Positions 26,443 to 35,574 of a stretch of 64,000 nucleotides of DNA are shown here, piece after piece. The notes below the pieces were generated by a model that did no database searches, was not told the DNA's origin, and worked only from the letters and a program-made list of their open reading frames with translations. The position numbers were made by a program, and so were the translations under genes. Every line of letters starts with the position of its first letter. Within the stretch, counting starts at the first letter, position 1. Origin of the DNA: Echinicola marina (GTDB taxonomy: Bacteria; Bacteroidota; Bacteroidia; Cytophagales; Cyclobacteriaceae); NCBI RefSeq assembly GCF_020463795.1, contig NZ_CP080025.1:3593501-3657500 (forward strand), written 5' to 3'.

Positions 26443-27060
26443 TCAATATGATACTCTATACCAATTTTCGTCAAGTTTTTTGTTAAGCTGCAGTCCTTTT
26501 TGATAAGACATATGCTCTTCTAATTCTTTTATTTTTTCTGTGTCATTTGTGTATACAAAAGCTGAATAATGATCCAAAAAACCTCTGTTGATATAAAATT
26601 CAACTGTCACTTTGCTACTTTCTGTTTTGTAAATTGTAATTTCATTTCCACCATTAGAAATCGGAGGGAAATTCCAATTACTTAATTTTGCTATTCCATT
26701 ATTATATTTTCCATTAGGTTGGATCTTATCCTCTTTTATTAATTCAATTATTACTTCTCTGTCGTTTTTCCTTAAATTCCAGTCTAACTTTTCTATCAAC
26801 GATTCACCAAAAATCAAGGTAAAGCTTCCAATTAAAAATGTTAATCCAATGGTAATTTTAGGGGTTCTTGTTATCTGATCTGATTTTTTAACTATTACAA
26901 CAAGAAGCCAAATTGTCAATCCAAACCCAAAGACTACATAAGGAACAATAATTAAGATTGCTATCATTCCAAAGGTGTAGTAATAGAATATTGGAGCTTG
27001 GATAATTGCCATAAATAGCAAAAAAATTGAAAGGATACTGTAAATATTGCTTTTGCTCAT
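26443..27060 (-). CDS. small membrane protein with extracytoplasmic domain
   Basis: A 205-residue protein with three predicted membrane helices (about 8-28, 33-57, 69-88) followed by a C-terminal soluble domain of about 115 residues that includes VTVEFYINRGFLDHYSAFVY. Family not recognised. It stands alone between the zinc-ribbon cassette and a spacer. The 27148 palindrome lies 90 bp upstream. An immunity or stress role is conceivable but unsupported. Confidence 0.6.
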   Translation of the reverse strand: MSKSNIYSILSIFLLFMAIIQAPIFYYYTFGMIAILIIVPYVVFGFGLTIWLLVVIVKKSDQITRTPKITIGLTFLIGSFTLIFGESLIEKLDWNLRKNDREVIIELIKEDKIQPNGKYNNGIAKLSNWNFPPISNGGNEITIYKTESSKVTVEFYINRGFLDHYSAFVYTNDTEKIKELEEHMSYQKGLQLNKKLDENWYRVSY

Positions 27061-27147
27061 TAAATGTATGCTACTTATAATAAGTATGGTTTTAGCTACT
27101 TTTATTTTTATTGAAACATAAATCTAACCATCTTCCCATTCCCAACA

Positions 27148-27292
27148 AATATCCAACCTATGGGATTTTTACCCCTCCCCTAAAACAAAAAAGCCTCGGC
27201 TTAGACGAAGTCTTCTAAGATATGGTTTATATGTCTGGAATTACAAATTCCCAGGATAGTAGGGTGGAGTGACATGCTTCACCCAGTCGGGG
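27148..27292. repeat. complete inter-cassette spacer (copy d)
   Basis: Contains the full ordered set: AAATATCC palindrome (27148), minus-strand terminator hairpin (27193-27212), GGAATT-ACA-AATTCC (27237-27251) and GGGTGGAG-TGACATG-CTTCACCC with AGTCGGGG. It is the best example of the spacer plan, together with the stretch 21349-21490. Confidence 0.7.
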
Positions 27293-27340
27293 ATAGGAAC
27301 CACAACATTATCCTTAAAACAATACCTCCTAATTCTGAAA

Positions 27341-27362
27341 AAATACCCCACTTAGGGTATTT
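27341..27362. repeat. AAATACC-type palindrome upstream of tcmP
   Basis: AAATACCCCACTTAGGGTAT and following TT, 85 bp before the TcmP start. It is the only copy upstream of a plus-strand gene; it could equally serve the minus-strand gene at 27060. Confidence 0.6.
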
Positions 27363-27446
27363 ACTGGTAAAGAATAATTTGTTTTATTTATTTTTCACTT
27401 ATTGAACTACTTTTTAATTGTTTAAACTTTTGAATTACAAATAACT

Positions 27447-28571
27447 ATGGCCACAATAGACCTGCACGAAAAACCTTTTGATGATAAGACCATTGCCAAA
27501 CTTGAAATGTTCGAAGCATACGCTGCCGCCTGGATTCCTACATTTGTCATGCGGGGAGATCCTGAAATATGCATTTTTGACTTCTTTGCAGGTACAGGAT
27601 ATGATAAAGACAAAGTGCCAGGGAGCCCTATTCGGATTTTGGAAAGGCTTAAAGAACAAATTGGGAATCTTTTTCAAAAGGGCGTTAAAGTGAAGGTGTT
27701 TTTAAATGAGTACCAACCAGGTAAAACACAGCAGGATAAATTCAATCAACTTAAATCGGCCTGTGAAAACTTCCTGAAGGAAAATAGCAGGCTGGCTCGG
27801 AGGATAGAAATTAGTTATTATAATGAGGATTTTGAACATTTGTTTCCCAAACTTTATCCACTGATAGAAAAGTATCCTTCACTTGTTTATCTTGACCAAA
27901 ATGGGATAAAGTTCCTTTCTGAAAGGTATTTCAATGCCTTGGAAAAGACCCGCCAAACTGATTTTCTCTATTTTTTATCATCTTCGTATATCTGGCGTTT
28001 TGGAAAAGAAAAAGAGTTTAAGATGCACCTGGATATTGATATGGAAAAAGTCAAACAAAAGAAATATAGCTCAATCCATAGGTCAATTACCGAACAGATT
28101 AGAAGCAGATTACCCGCAGATTCTGAATTGATGTTATATCCATTTTCTATTAAGAAAGGAGCCAATATACATGGGATAATATTCGGAGCTTCGCACCCAA
28201 GGGCAGTGGACAAGTTTTTGAACATTGCATGGCAGCGTAATAGCATCAATGGCGAAGCGGATTTTGATTTAGATGATGATATGACCAAAGGTCAGTATCA
28301 CCTTTTTGAAGCCAAAAAGCCTACAAAATTGGAGGCCTTTCAGGAAAAGTTAAGAGCTCATATTCTTGAAGGGGTAATCAGTAATAATTTCGAGGCATAT
28401 GATTTTACCATAAAAGAAGGACATATTGCAAAGCATGCTGCTGATGAAATCAAGAGGATGAAAAAAGCAAACCTCATTGAATACGATAGAAGTTCACCTT
28501 TGATTACCTATGAAAATGTATATCGAAATAAAAACTTTTTGATATTCAGAATAGTAGAAAAGAAAAAATGA
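27447..28571 (+). CDS. tcmP: three-Cys-motif partner protein TcmP
   Basis: A 374-residue soluble protein of the TcmP family. A Rossmann-like methyltransferase motif, ICIFDFFAGTGYD, is at residues 41-53. The family's VYLDQNGIKFL block is near 150, and the C-terminal winged-helix-like region (HAADEIKRMKKANLIEYD) is also present. TcmP is by definition encoded next to a three-Cys-motif (DUF5131) protein, which follows after 76 bp. Together they probably modify a nucleic acid or nucleotide, using SAM. The biological role is not established and a defence or phage-related role is only suspected. These are the only plus-strand genes of the cassette region. Confidence 0.88.
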   Translation: MATIDLHEKPFDDKTIAKLEMFEAYAAAWIPTFVMRGDPEICIFDFFAGTGYDKDKVPGSPIRILERLKEQIGNLFQKGVKVKVFLNEYQPGKTQQDKFNQLKSACENFLKENSRLARRIEISYYNEDFEHLFPKLYPLIEKYPSLVYLDQNGIKFLSERYFNALEKTRQTDFLYFLSSSYIWRFGKEKEFKMHLDIDMEKVKQKKYSSIHRSITEQIRSRLPADSELMLYPFSIKKGANIHGIIFGASHPRAVDKFLNIAWQRNSINGEADFDLDDDMTKGQYHLFEAKKPTKLEAFQEKLRAHILEGVISNNFEAYDFTIKEGHIAKHAADEIKRMKKANLIEYDRSSPLITYENVYRNKNFLIFRIVEKKK

Positions 28572-28612
28572 GACAATAAGCGCATTAAGTTATTATAATT
28601 ATTACGACTCAT

Positions 28613-28620
28613 TACCTTTG
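28613..28620 (+). promoter_or_regulatory. -7 promoter box before the DUF5131 gene
   Basis: TACCTTTG matches the Bacteroidota TAnnTTTG box, 28 bases before the ATG at 28648. It suggests a separate or additional start inside the tcmP pair. No clear TTTG at -33. Confidence 0.45.
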
Positions 28621-28647
28621 TCAGTACCTATTTAAATAAATTAACCT

Positions 28648-29373
28648 ATGGCACAATCAAGCATCGAATGGACCGAAATGACCTGGAATCCTACCACAGG
28701 TTGCGATAAAGTATCGCAGGGATGTAAGTTTTGTTATGCCGAGGTAATGGCCAAGAGATTAAAGGCCATGGGCATAGAGAAATACAAGGACGGATTCAAA
28801 ATACGGACACATGAAGATGCCCTGAATACACCCTATACTTGGAAAAAATCCAAGGTGGTCTTTGTGAACTCCATGAGTGACCTTTTTCATAAGGATGTTC
28901 CCTTAAGCTTTATCAAAAAAGTCTTTAAGGTGATGAATGATAATCCACAGCATGTTTTTCAGGTGCTCACCAAAAGAGCAGATTTATTACTTCAATATAG
29001 CAAAGAGCTTAAGTGGACACATAATATTTGGATGGGGGTATCAGTGGAAAATGAGCGCGTGACAGACCGCATTGATCTGCTAAGGCAGAGTGATGCCAAG
29101 GTGAAATTCCTGTCTTGTGAGCCTTTAATAGGGCCTTTACTAAATTTAAACCTAGAGGGAATAGATTGGGTAATAGTAGGAGGGGAGAGTGGCCATAAAC
29201 CCAGGCCTATGGATGCTGATTGGGTGCTGGATATTCAAGAACAATGTGCCCGCAAGGAGGTGGCATTTTTCTTTAAACAATGGGGCGGTAAAAACAAAAA
29301 GAAAAACGGGCGTATGCTCAATGGCCAAACTTACGATGAAATGCCTGAAATAGAGCTACAGAAAAGTGTTTGA
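28648..29373 (+). CDS. three-Cys-motif DUF5131 (phage Gp37/Gp68-like) radical-SAM-type protein
   Basis: A 241-residue protein. The signature GCDKVSQGCKFCYAE gives Cys19, Cys26 and Cys29, the three-Cys motif expected to hold a 4Fe-4S cluster. It is followed by FVNSMSDLFHKDVP, VLTKRADLL, WMGVSVENERV and the WVIVGGESG.KPRPMD block, all typical of DUF5131. The fold resembles radical SAM TIM barrels such as spore photoproduct lyase-like enzymes. Partner of TcmP upstream. Substrate unknown; nucleic acid modification is inference. Confidence 0.9.
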   Translation: MAQSSIEWTEMTWNPTTGCDKVSQGCKFCYAEVMAKRLKAMGIEKYKDGFKIRTHEDALNTPYTWKKSKVVFVNSMSDLFHKDVPLSFIKKVFKVMNDNPQHVFQVLTKRADLLLQYSKELKWTHNIWMGVSVENERVTDRIDLLRQSDAKVKFLSCEPLIGPLLNLNLEGIDWVIVGGESGHKPRPMDADWVLDIQEQCARKEVAFFFKQWGGKNKKKNGRMLNGQTYDEMPEIELQKSV

Positions 29374-29411
29374 ACCTTTAGCTCACGGTCCTTCACTATA
29401 CTGTAGCCAGC

Positions 29412-29708
29412 CTATTCAAATTTCTCTTCTACATTCAAGAGAATTTCACAATCACAATAGCCTCTCTGTTCCTGAAACCATTTTATTACTCGATCCTCAA
29501 GATGCTTTCCTTTGGAGTTCAGGAAATTAGATGTCAAGTTATAATCATGTTTACAACCGGAGCTAGCAAGTTCAGTATCTAAGTAGTCAAAAAGTTCGAT
29601 TAAGAGCTCTTGTTCCATAGGTAGGTTACTGAAGAATGATTCCTTTTCTTTTCGAGCTAGTTCCTTCTGAATTTGTTTTCTATGTTCCTTTTCCTGTTTG
29701 TATGGCAT
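29412..29708 (-). CDS. DUF2695-family small protein
   Basis: A 98-residue protein ending with a Cys/His-rich block: CKHDYNLTSNFL then GYCDCEILLNVEEKF. This is the DUF2695 signature and may bind metal. The N-terminus is a Lys/Glu helix. Its start overlaps the stop of the upstream 64-residue gene by 1 bp (TAATG), so they form a two-gene unit. Known members are often near toxins or immunity loci, but function is not established. Confidence 0.75.
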   Translation of the reverse strand: MPYKQEKEHRKQIQKELARKEKESFFSNLPMEQELLIELFDYLDTELASSGCKHDYNLTSNFLNSKGKHLEDRVIKWFQEQRGYCDCEILLNVEEKFE

Positions 29709-29902
29709 TAGTTTAAAATTTGATTAATAGATTTTTCATCCACTCGAAGTGCTTGAAGAATAACCTTTGCAATTTCCTTGTTTTCAGTTCGTACTTTTTC
29801 GAAGTAGTTCATTAATCTGCTTGCCCAAAGACGTTCGTTGACAGTCATGCCAGACAGGCCTTCCACACTGTTTGCTCTTTTCTGAATTTCAAATTTGTCC
29901 AT
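29708..29902 (-). CDS. small helical protein of unknown function
   Basis: A 64-residue, mostly helical protein (RANSVEGLSGMTVNERLWAS then VILQALRVDEKSINQIL). Translationally coupled to the DUF2695 gene. The sequence is well formed and of a type often seen as an orphan in Bacteroidota, but no function is known to me. It could be a partner or immunity factor of the DUF2695 protein. Confidence 0.6.
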   Translation of the reverse strand: MDKFEIQKRANSVEGLSGMTVNERLWASRLMNYFEKVRTENKEIAKVILQALRVDEKSINQILN

Positions 29903-29924
29903 TGTATATTGTTTCTATTTTCAC

Positions 29925-30061
29925 CTCGGCTTTGACAAGGTCTTCTAAGATGTAGTTGTTTTTACTGGAATTACAAATCCCGAGGATAGTAGGGTGGAGT
30001 GAAAGACTACACCCAGTCGGGGAGGAGTAAGAGGTCTAGGGATGAGATTCTCCTTTATTCG
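29925..30061. repeat. inter-cassette spacer (copy e)
   Basis: Terminator hairpin (29925-29947), GGAATTACAAATCCC, a degenerate GGGTGGAG...CACCC hairpin, AGTCGGGG and then AGAGGTCTAGGGATGAGATT. This last part is a shortened version of the intron-end-like tail of the 350-bp repeats. Its right end supplies the last codons of the 30036 gene. Confidence 0.65.
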
Positions 30062-30623
30062 TTTGTAATGCTTTTTTCTCTTCAAAGGCATCCATCACTA
30101 ACTTTTCCAATACTTTAAACTTCACACTTAAAATGGTTGAGGTAATGGATAAAGGGGTTTTGTATGTTCTTATGTTAGATTTCAATAGCCACCTTTTAAA
30201 TCCATTTTCAGCCTTGTTTATATACTTCTGTGGTTGGAAAGTGTAGATCAACAGCCAACTTGTTTTTTTAAAAGAATGCGTCTGAATTTCTTTGATATCT
30301 TCCCACTCAATCAGTCCAATACTTGATAAGTTGGAATGGTCAATTATTCCGAGTTCATTGATTTCTATACCCGAATTTTTTGAAAGTAACTTCCACGGAA
30401 CTGTCACGGCAATAGTTCCAAAGAAAAGAATTGACAGAACCCCGATTGTTTTATTCAGGGTTTCACTACTATACAATAACGAGGTTAGTCCTTTTTCATC
30501 AAGCAAAGTCATAACTCCTATGGCAACGAAGCCAAGTGAACCGACAAAAACTAGAACAATTTTCAACTTGCTATAAGGTATTTTAACTTCCTGAGTCATG
30601 CTATGTGATTTAAGTTCTGCCAT
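30036..30623 (-). CDS. STM3941-like membrane protein with PH-like domain
   Basis: A 195-residue protein with two membrane helices (about 20-40 and 62-80), followed by a PH-like segment GIEINELGIIDHSNLSSIGL then IEWEDIKEIQTHSFKK. This matches the STM3941 family of small membrane proteins. An internal ATG at residue 9 is an equally possible start. The last few residues are read from the spacer element, so the original stop may be lost. Function unknown. Confidence 0.65.
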   Translation of the reverse strand: MAELKSHSMTQEVKIPYSKLKIVLVFVGSLGFVAIGVMTLLDEKGLTSLLYSSETLNKTIGVLSILFFGTIAVTVPWKLLSKNSGIEINELGIIDHSNLSSIGLIEWEDIKEIQTHSFKKTSWLLIYTFQPQKYINKAENGFKRWLLKSNIRTYKTPLSITSTILSVKFKVLEKLVMDAFEEKKALQTNKGESHP

Positions 30624-30665
30624 TCGTTATAAGTTGGACCTCCATGGATTAAGTTATTGGTTACT

Positions 30666-30722
30666 GGAATTATAAATTCCCAGGATAGTAGGGTGGAGTG
30701 GCATACTCCACCAAGTCGGGGT
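30666..30722. repeat. inter-cassette spacer (copy f)
   Basis: GGAATT-ATA-AATTCC, then GGGTGGAG-TGGCATA-CTCCACC and AGTCGGGG, 31 bp beyond the stop of the 30754 gene. On the minus strand two versions of a roughly 22-base unit GACT(T/G)GGTGGAGTATGCCA follow each other. Confidence 0.65.
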
Positions 30723-30753
30723 GATTGGCATTCTTCAACCGTCAGGGTTATTA

Positions 30754-31005
30754 TTATTGGTCTTTCATTTTTAAAAAGTATCCTCTAAATGAATAGTCTG
30801 GATCTTTTAGTTTCCATTTTTGATGACAAGAATTACACTGATAAATATATTCACCGTCATCTTTGTCTCTAACCCCGTCTGGTTTGAACTGGACATGCTT
30901 TATTTTTTGATTCCCTAATTTCTTGGTTAACTCCAGGTCAAACCTTATCCAACTTTCTTCTGTAGGGAAAGAGTCTATTTCATTTTTGAAACAATTCTCA
31001 CACAT
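30754..31005 (-). CDS. small CxxC zinc-ribbon-like protein
   Basis: An 83-residue protein with CENC at the N-terminus and CNSC near residue 60, a probable zinc ribbon, and a Lys/aromatic-rich C-terminal end (WKLKDPDYSFRGYFL). Family not recognised. It begins 1 bp after the stop of the 31007 gene, so the two form an operon. Confidence 0.6.
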   Translation of the reverse strand: MCENCFKNEIDSFPTEESWIRFDLELTKKLGNQKIKHVQFKPDGVRDKDDGEYIYQCNSCHQKWKLKDPDYSFRGYFLKMKDQ

Positions 31006-31006
31006 T

Positions 31007-31246
31007 TTAAATAATTTCTGATTCCAACAAGCTTAAAGTGAATTGTGAACCTTCATCTTGTAAATGTCCTTTTACTTTAAGTGATTTTAATTGTGCTAAT
31101 CGTTTTTCGTCACTCTTGTTTTTGAAAGTGATAGTCATATTTCGTTTACTGCCTTTAAAGTCCACAATGGTCGATAAGTAATAATGTCCACCGTCAACTC
31201 CTGTCGATTTAATTTTATAATCTCTTATTTCAAATTCTACTGTCAT
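31007..31246 (-). CDS. small beta-rich protein of unknown function
   Basis: A 79-residue protein with alternating strand pattern (TVEFEIRDYKIKSTGVDGGH, YYLSTIVDFKGSKRNMTITF, then QLKSLKVKGHLQDEG). First gene of a pair with the zinc-ribbon protein. No family recognised. Its upstream region is cut by the IS110 element about 40-50 bp away, so its native promoter may be lost. Confidence 0.55.
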   Translation of the reverse strand: MTVEFEIRDYKIKSTGVDGGHYYLSTIVDFKGSKRNMTITFKNKSDEKRLAQLKSLKVKGHLQDEGSQFTLSLLESEII

Positions 31247-32171
31247 TTTGTTGATTCTGTGTGGTCTTATTAAATTCTGACTAACGTAATAAAAATAGGT
31301 TAAACATGGACTGTTTCCAGTCCCAAATCCTCATTTGTCAGACCGAATTTATCGATTTGCTTCCTAATCCTTTTAACTAAACCCAGTTTTCTTTTCTGGT
31401 CCAGGAAGAGATAACCTTCCGGATTGATATAGGGTACTCCCTTCACCACCATGTTCCAGATGATGACGGCCAGCTTTCTGGCCGTGGCACTGATGGCCGA
31501 AACCCTTCCTTTTCTAAAACTTATTCTATGAAAGAAGTCTCTTAGTGGTGTAGAATCCTTCAGGTTTCCAATGGCATTGGCCGCATTCCGTAATGCGATT
31601 TTCAGTCTGTTACTTCCTTTTGGAACTTTACTTGAGAGCACCTTCCCTCCGCTCACCTTGTTGTTCGGTGCCAGTCGCAGCCAGGAAGCGAAGTGCTTGG
31701 CCGTTTTAAACTTTCTGATGCCCTCTATGCCTACTTCGCTCATCAAGGCCAGTACCGTCGAAAAACTCATTCCTTCGATGGCCAACAGGTCAGTTCCTTC
31801 AAAGATCCGGTAAGCCTTCAGGTTGAGGTCGATGTCCTTGGGGGTGTTTTTGTTGACCCTTTTGTAGGGCTTTGCCTCTATATAGTGCTGCCGCTTATTG
31901 TCATCCGAATTGATGATATCATGTATATTCCGATTCATGTTGACCACCTGTTCCAGTGATGCTGACCACTTTTTTCCGATGATGTTGACCACCCCCCTTC
32001 TGGGTATCAACTTTTGTCGAAGGGTAAAATTCCGGTGATATTGACCACTGTCAATCCGGCCATGTTGACCACCACTTTAAGTGGTCAGAATGGCCAGAAT
32101 GACATTATTGACCACCTTTAATTTTTCAGTTATCGTTTCCTTTACGGTTGATTTAAAACCAACCGTAAAGC

Positions 32172-33719
32172 ATGGCAGGAAAAACGATAACCATGAGTAA
32201 TCTCAAACAGATAATTCGCCACCGTGACAACGGAATGGCACTGCAGACCATCTCCAAAACCTTGGGAATTGCCCGGAACACGGTCAAGAAGTACCTTCAG
32301 CTGATTGATTCCAAAGGTTTTTCTTACGGAGAGCTTTTGTCCATGAATGACGAAGAGCTTGATGCCCTACTTTCTGATCCGGACCATGTTTCAGGGGAGC
32401 GGTACCAGGAGCTTATATCTTTTTTTCCCTATATGGAACCGGAGCTTAAACGGACCGGTGTGAACCGTTGGGTCCTGTGGGGAGAATACAGACAAAAACA
32501 TCCTGACGGATACAGTTACTCACAGTTCTGTGAAAGCTTCAGGCAGTGGCGTACCGGTCTATCTGCCAGTATGAGAATTGAACATGTTCCGGGAGATAAA
32601 TTCTATATAGACTTTACGGGTGATAGGCTGTCCATAGTAGATCCTGTAACAGGTGAACTCACTGATCTGGAAGTGTATGTTGCCACACTCGGAGCCAGTC
32701 AATACAGCTATGTAGAAGCCATTCCCTCCCAAAGAAAAGAAGACTTCATAGCAGCCACTGAAAATGCTTTACATTACCTGGGCGGTGTTCCCAGGGCCCT
32801 GGTGCCCGACAACCTCAAAAGCGCGGTCACCAAAGCCGACAAGTATGAACCGGCCATCAACCCCGATTTCCTGGACTTTGCCAACCATTACGGCTGTGTG
32901 GTCTTTCCGGCAAGGAGCAGGAAGCCGCAGGACAAGGCCTTGGTGGAAAAGACCGTCAGCATTGTCTACAGCAGGATATACGCCCCGCTCAGAAACAAAG
33001 TTTACCATGACATCAATACACTGAATGCGGATATACGGCACTACCTCAATATCCATAACAATACCCCTTTCCAGAAAAGACCGGAAACAAGGAAGGAGCT
33101 TTTCGACAGGGAAGAAAAGGGAACCCTGGCCCCCCTGCCTGCCGAAAGATATGAACTCAAACAGTTCAAGTATGCCACCGTCACTAAAACCTCCCACATA
33201 TCCCTGAACCCTGAAAACCATTATTATTCTATTCCCTACAGGTATATCGGCAAAAAAGTCAAGGTTGTGTACTCAGCCAGTTACGTTTCTGTTTTCTACG
33301 ATGGGGAAAGGATCGCTTTTCATAAAAGAAGCCTTAAGGAGCGCGGATACACTACGGTCCAGGACCATATGCCTTCAGCCCACAGGTTTGTAAGTGACTG
33401 GAACCCTGAATTCTTCCTGAACTGGGCAAAAGGGATACATCCTGAAGTCCGGCATTATTTACAGGTTATCCTCGACAGTTACCCGTATCCGGAACAGGCC
33501 TATAAAAGCTGTCTGGGGATTTTGGGATATGATAAAAAGGCAGGCAGGGAAAGGCTCATAAACGCAGTAATACGTGCCAAACACTACAACACTTATAATT
33601 ATTCGGTCATCACCAGAATACTCAACAGCGGGATGGATTCAATCCCTTTAGATACTGAAAACAAGTCCGATAAATCAGTTGACCACGAAAACATAAGGGG
33701 AGCGGAAAGCTTCAGGTAA
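32172..33719 (+). CDS. istA: IS21 transposase IstA
   Basis: A 515-residue DDE recombinase. An N-terminal helix-turn-helix (about 10-45: IIRHRDNGMALQTISKTLGI) is followed by an rve-type catalytic core with Asp in FYIDFTGD, Asp in ALVPDNLKSAV and Glu in QDKALVEKTV. A C-terminal Mu-type beta-barrel follows. It catalyses strand transfer of the element with IstB as helper. It is about 30 bp upstream of istB. Full length and free of frameshifts. Confidence 0.97.
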   Translation: MAGKTITMSNLKQIIRHRDNGMALQTISKTLGIARNTVKKYLQLIDSKGFSYGELLSMNDEELDALLSDPDHVSGERYQELISFFPYMEPELKRTGVNRWVLWGEYRQKHPDGYSYSQFCESFRQWRTGLSASMRIEHVPGDKFYIDFTGDRLSIVDPVTGELTDLEVYVATLGASQYSYVEAIPSQRKEDFIAATENALHYLGGVPRALVPDNLKSAVTKADKYEPAINPDFLDFANHYGCVVFPARSRKPQDKALVEKTVSIVYSRIYAPLRNKVYHDINTLNADIRHYLNIHNNTPFQKRPETRKELFDREEKGTLAPLPAERYELKQFKYATVTKTSHISLNPENHYYSIPYRYIGKKVKVVYSASYVSVFYDGERIAFHKRSLKERGYTTVQDHMPSAHRFVSDWNPEFFLNWAKGIHPEVRHYLQVILDSYPYPEQAYKSCLGILGYDKKAGRERLINAVIRAKHYNTYNYSVITRILNSGMDSIPLDTENKSDKSVDHENIRGAESFR

Positions 33720-33748
33720 TTATCAAACATATAACCGATCACACAATT

Positions 33749-34474
33749 ATGACACAGAGCATCGCATTGAACCAGATGTCCAAAATGAAGTTTCACGGAA
33801 TGATGGAAGCATACAAAACCATTCTGGACAGCAACAAACATCATGATCTCAATCCCGAAGAGCTTATAAACCATCTCTTGCAGGCAGAATGGGAAGAAAG
33901 AGAGAACAGGAAAATCAACAGACTGTACAAAACGGCAAAGTTCAGGTACAGTGCCACTGTTGAAGAGCTTGAGTTCTCTCCAAACCGGGGGCTGGATAAA
34001 ATGCAGGTCCTCAGACTTGCTGATATGTCCTTTATTAAACGAAAAGAAAACATACTGATCACAGGAGCAACAGGGGCCGGCAAAAGCTACATTGCTTCGG
34101 CCCTGGGAAACCAAGCCTGTATGCAAGGGGTCAGAACCCAATATTATAATACCACCAAGCTGTTCCCGAAACTCAAAATGCTGAAAGCTGACGGCTCATA
34201 TATCAAAGAGATAGCGAGAATAGAAAAACAGGATTTATTGATCCTGGATGACTTCGGCATTCAGCAACTGGATGAAATGGCAAGAATGGCCCTGCTTGAA
34301 ATCATAGAAGACCGCCATGGAAGGGCTTCAACAATAGTGGTATCACAACTTCCGGTTACAAAATGGTTCGAAACCATAGGTGACAGTACCATAGCCGACG
34401 CTGTTCTCGACAGACTGGTGCACACCGCACACAGAATCGAGCTAAAAGGAGAATCAATGAGAAAAAAACAATAA
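33749..34474 (+). CDS. istB: IS21 helper ATPase IstB
   Basis: A 241-residue DnaC-like AAA+ ATPase. Walker A is ILITGATGAGKSYIASALG (about residues 95-113) and Walker B is DLLILDDFGIQ. IstB forms an oligomer that bends target DNA and stimulates IstA. Short intergenic gap to istA; the gene ends about 90 bp before the right terminus. Intact. Confidence 0.97.
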   Translation: MTQSIALNQMSKMKFHGMMEAYKTILDSNKHHDLNPEELINHLLQAEWEERENRKINRLYKTAKFRYSATVEELEFSPNRGLDKMQVLRLADMSFIKRKENILITGATGAGKSYIASALGNQACMQGVRTQYYNTTKLFPKLKMLKADGSYIKEIARIEKQDLLILDDFGIQQLDEMARMALLEIIEDRHGRASTIVVSQLPVTKWFETIGDSTIADAVLDRLVHTAHRIELKGESMRKKQ

Positions 34475-35358
34475 CTTTAACAGCCTCCAAACGGTAACTG
34501 AAAACCCTAATTGAAAGGGTGGTCAGGATGACCGGATTGGTGGTCAAGATCATCGGAATATACAATATCATCCAGCATCTTCTCGATCTCTTTATCGCAT
34601 CGGGCGATTTTTTCCTGGGTCTGATCATAAGTCTCCAGCTCCTGTTTCAGTGCAAACAGGTAATCTTTTCTTCCATTGCTCTGCAAGGCCTTGGCTATAT
34701 CTTCTTCGCTTTTCCGGCAGTTTCCATGACGCAGGGAAGCAAGTTTCTGCGGGTTGGTTTCCCCTTCGCAGATGGCCCGGATGATCAGCAGTCCGGTAAG
34801 TCCGCAGATATCCCTGACTACTACATCCAACCGAAAGTTGAGCAGCCGGAGGTATTTCTGCATTTTCTTTGATGCTGAGGCGGCAGAGTGAAGAAGGTTT
34901 GCCCGATGGCGACAATAGGTCCGAAGCTCTTCGGTTTTGCCTTCGGGAAGGAAACTTCCGGTCAACAGGCCAAGGGTATGGAGTTTCTGGATCCATTGAC
35001 AGTCCTTCACGTCGGTTTTCTTGCCCTTGATGTTTTTGGTGAACTTTCCGTTGCACAGGATCACTTCAAAACCTTTGGCAGTCAACATCGCATACAGATT
35101 TTGCCAATAGCTGCCCGTGCTTTCCATGGCAATGGTTTTCGTTCCCTTTTCCCCCAACCATTCTGCCATGGCAAATAAATCCTGATTGAACACCCCGTAC
35201 TCCCGAACGTCCTGTTCGGACTGGCCCACTGCAACCCAGTGGGAGCGACTGCCGACGTCAATACCCGCAGCCTGAGGGTTGACGACTTCCATGGAGATGA
35301 TTTCTTGTTCCATAAGACCTGAAGGGTTTAGTACTCTCTGAGGATGTGCTTTTGGCAA

Positions 35359-35530
35359 GAAAATATTCTGAACGGGGTTGCCGAAGCCTCGGCACCGCCA
35401 CTGAGGTCATCGCAAGCATCCCAACCAGAATGACGCCCGTGCTTCCCGAGGGACGGGAGCGACAGTTCTAAAATCGGCCTTGCAGAGAGTGATTGAATTT
35501 AGCAAAAAAAGCTGATTATCCATCTCGCCC
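35359..35530 (-). other. non-coding left end of IS110, candidate bridge RNA
   Basis: About 170 bp between the transposase start region and the apparent element edge. It includes paired segments such as GCCGAAGCCTCGGC and CCCGTGCTTCCCGAGGGACGGG. IS110 elements are known to express a structured bridge RNA from the non-coding end that programmes target choice. Position and folding potential fit, but loops were not assigned. Confidence 0.35.
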
Positions 35531-35574
35531 GTTAGCATACGAAGTCAACTTTTTAAAGTAGGGGGAATGCCCTA

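Larger units (their letters stand above)
31922..34564 (+). mobile_element. IS21-family insertion sequence, complete
   Basis: A 2643-bp element with inverted ends: left TGTATATTCCGATTCATGTT, right (complement) TGTATATTCCGATGATCTTG, both leading into GACCACC. It is flanked by a 6-bp target duplication ATATCA (31916-31921 and 34565-34570). Several further TTGACCACC-like motifs near the left end (to about 32115) and GGTGGTCA motifs at the right end are likely transposase-binding sites. It carries istA and istB, both intact. Confidence 0.93.
31300..35313 (-). pseudogene. IS110 transposase interrupted by IS21
   Basis: The N-terminal part (34571-35313) has the RuvC-like DEDD residues: AGIDVGSRSHWV, IAMESTGSYW and KKTDVKDCQW. 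The C-terminal part (31300-31921) has the Tnp_20-type domain: LLAIEGMSFSTVLALMSEVG, then FASWLRLAPNNKVSGGK with the Ser used by this family. Removing the IS21 element and one copy of the 6-bp duplication restores the frame ...EKMLDDIINSDDNK.... The intact protein would have about 455 residues from the ATG at 35313. It is therefore a recently disrupted, otherwise healthy gene. Confidence 0.88.
31290..35530 (-). mobile_element. IS110-family element, split by an IS21 element
   Basis: Boundaries are approximate because IS110 elements lack clear inverted repeats. The transposase gene (31300-35313, minus) is interrupted by the IS21 element at 31922-34564. About 200 bp of non-coding sequence precede the transposase start. 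Apparent flanks carry TAAC/GTTA-like motifs, which recalls IS1111-type targeting of attC palindromes, but this is speculative. Confidence 0.75.
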
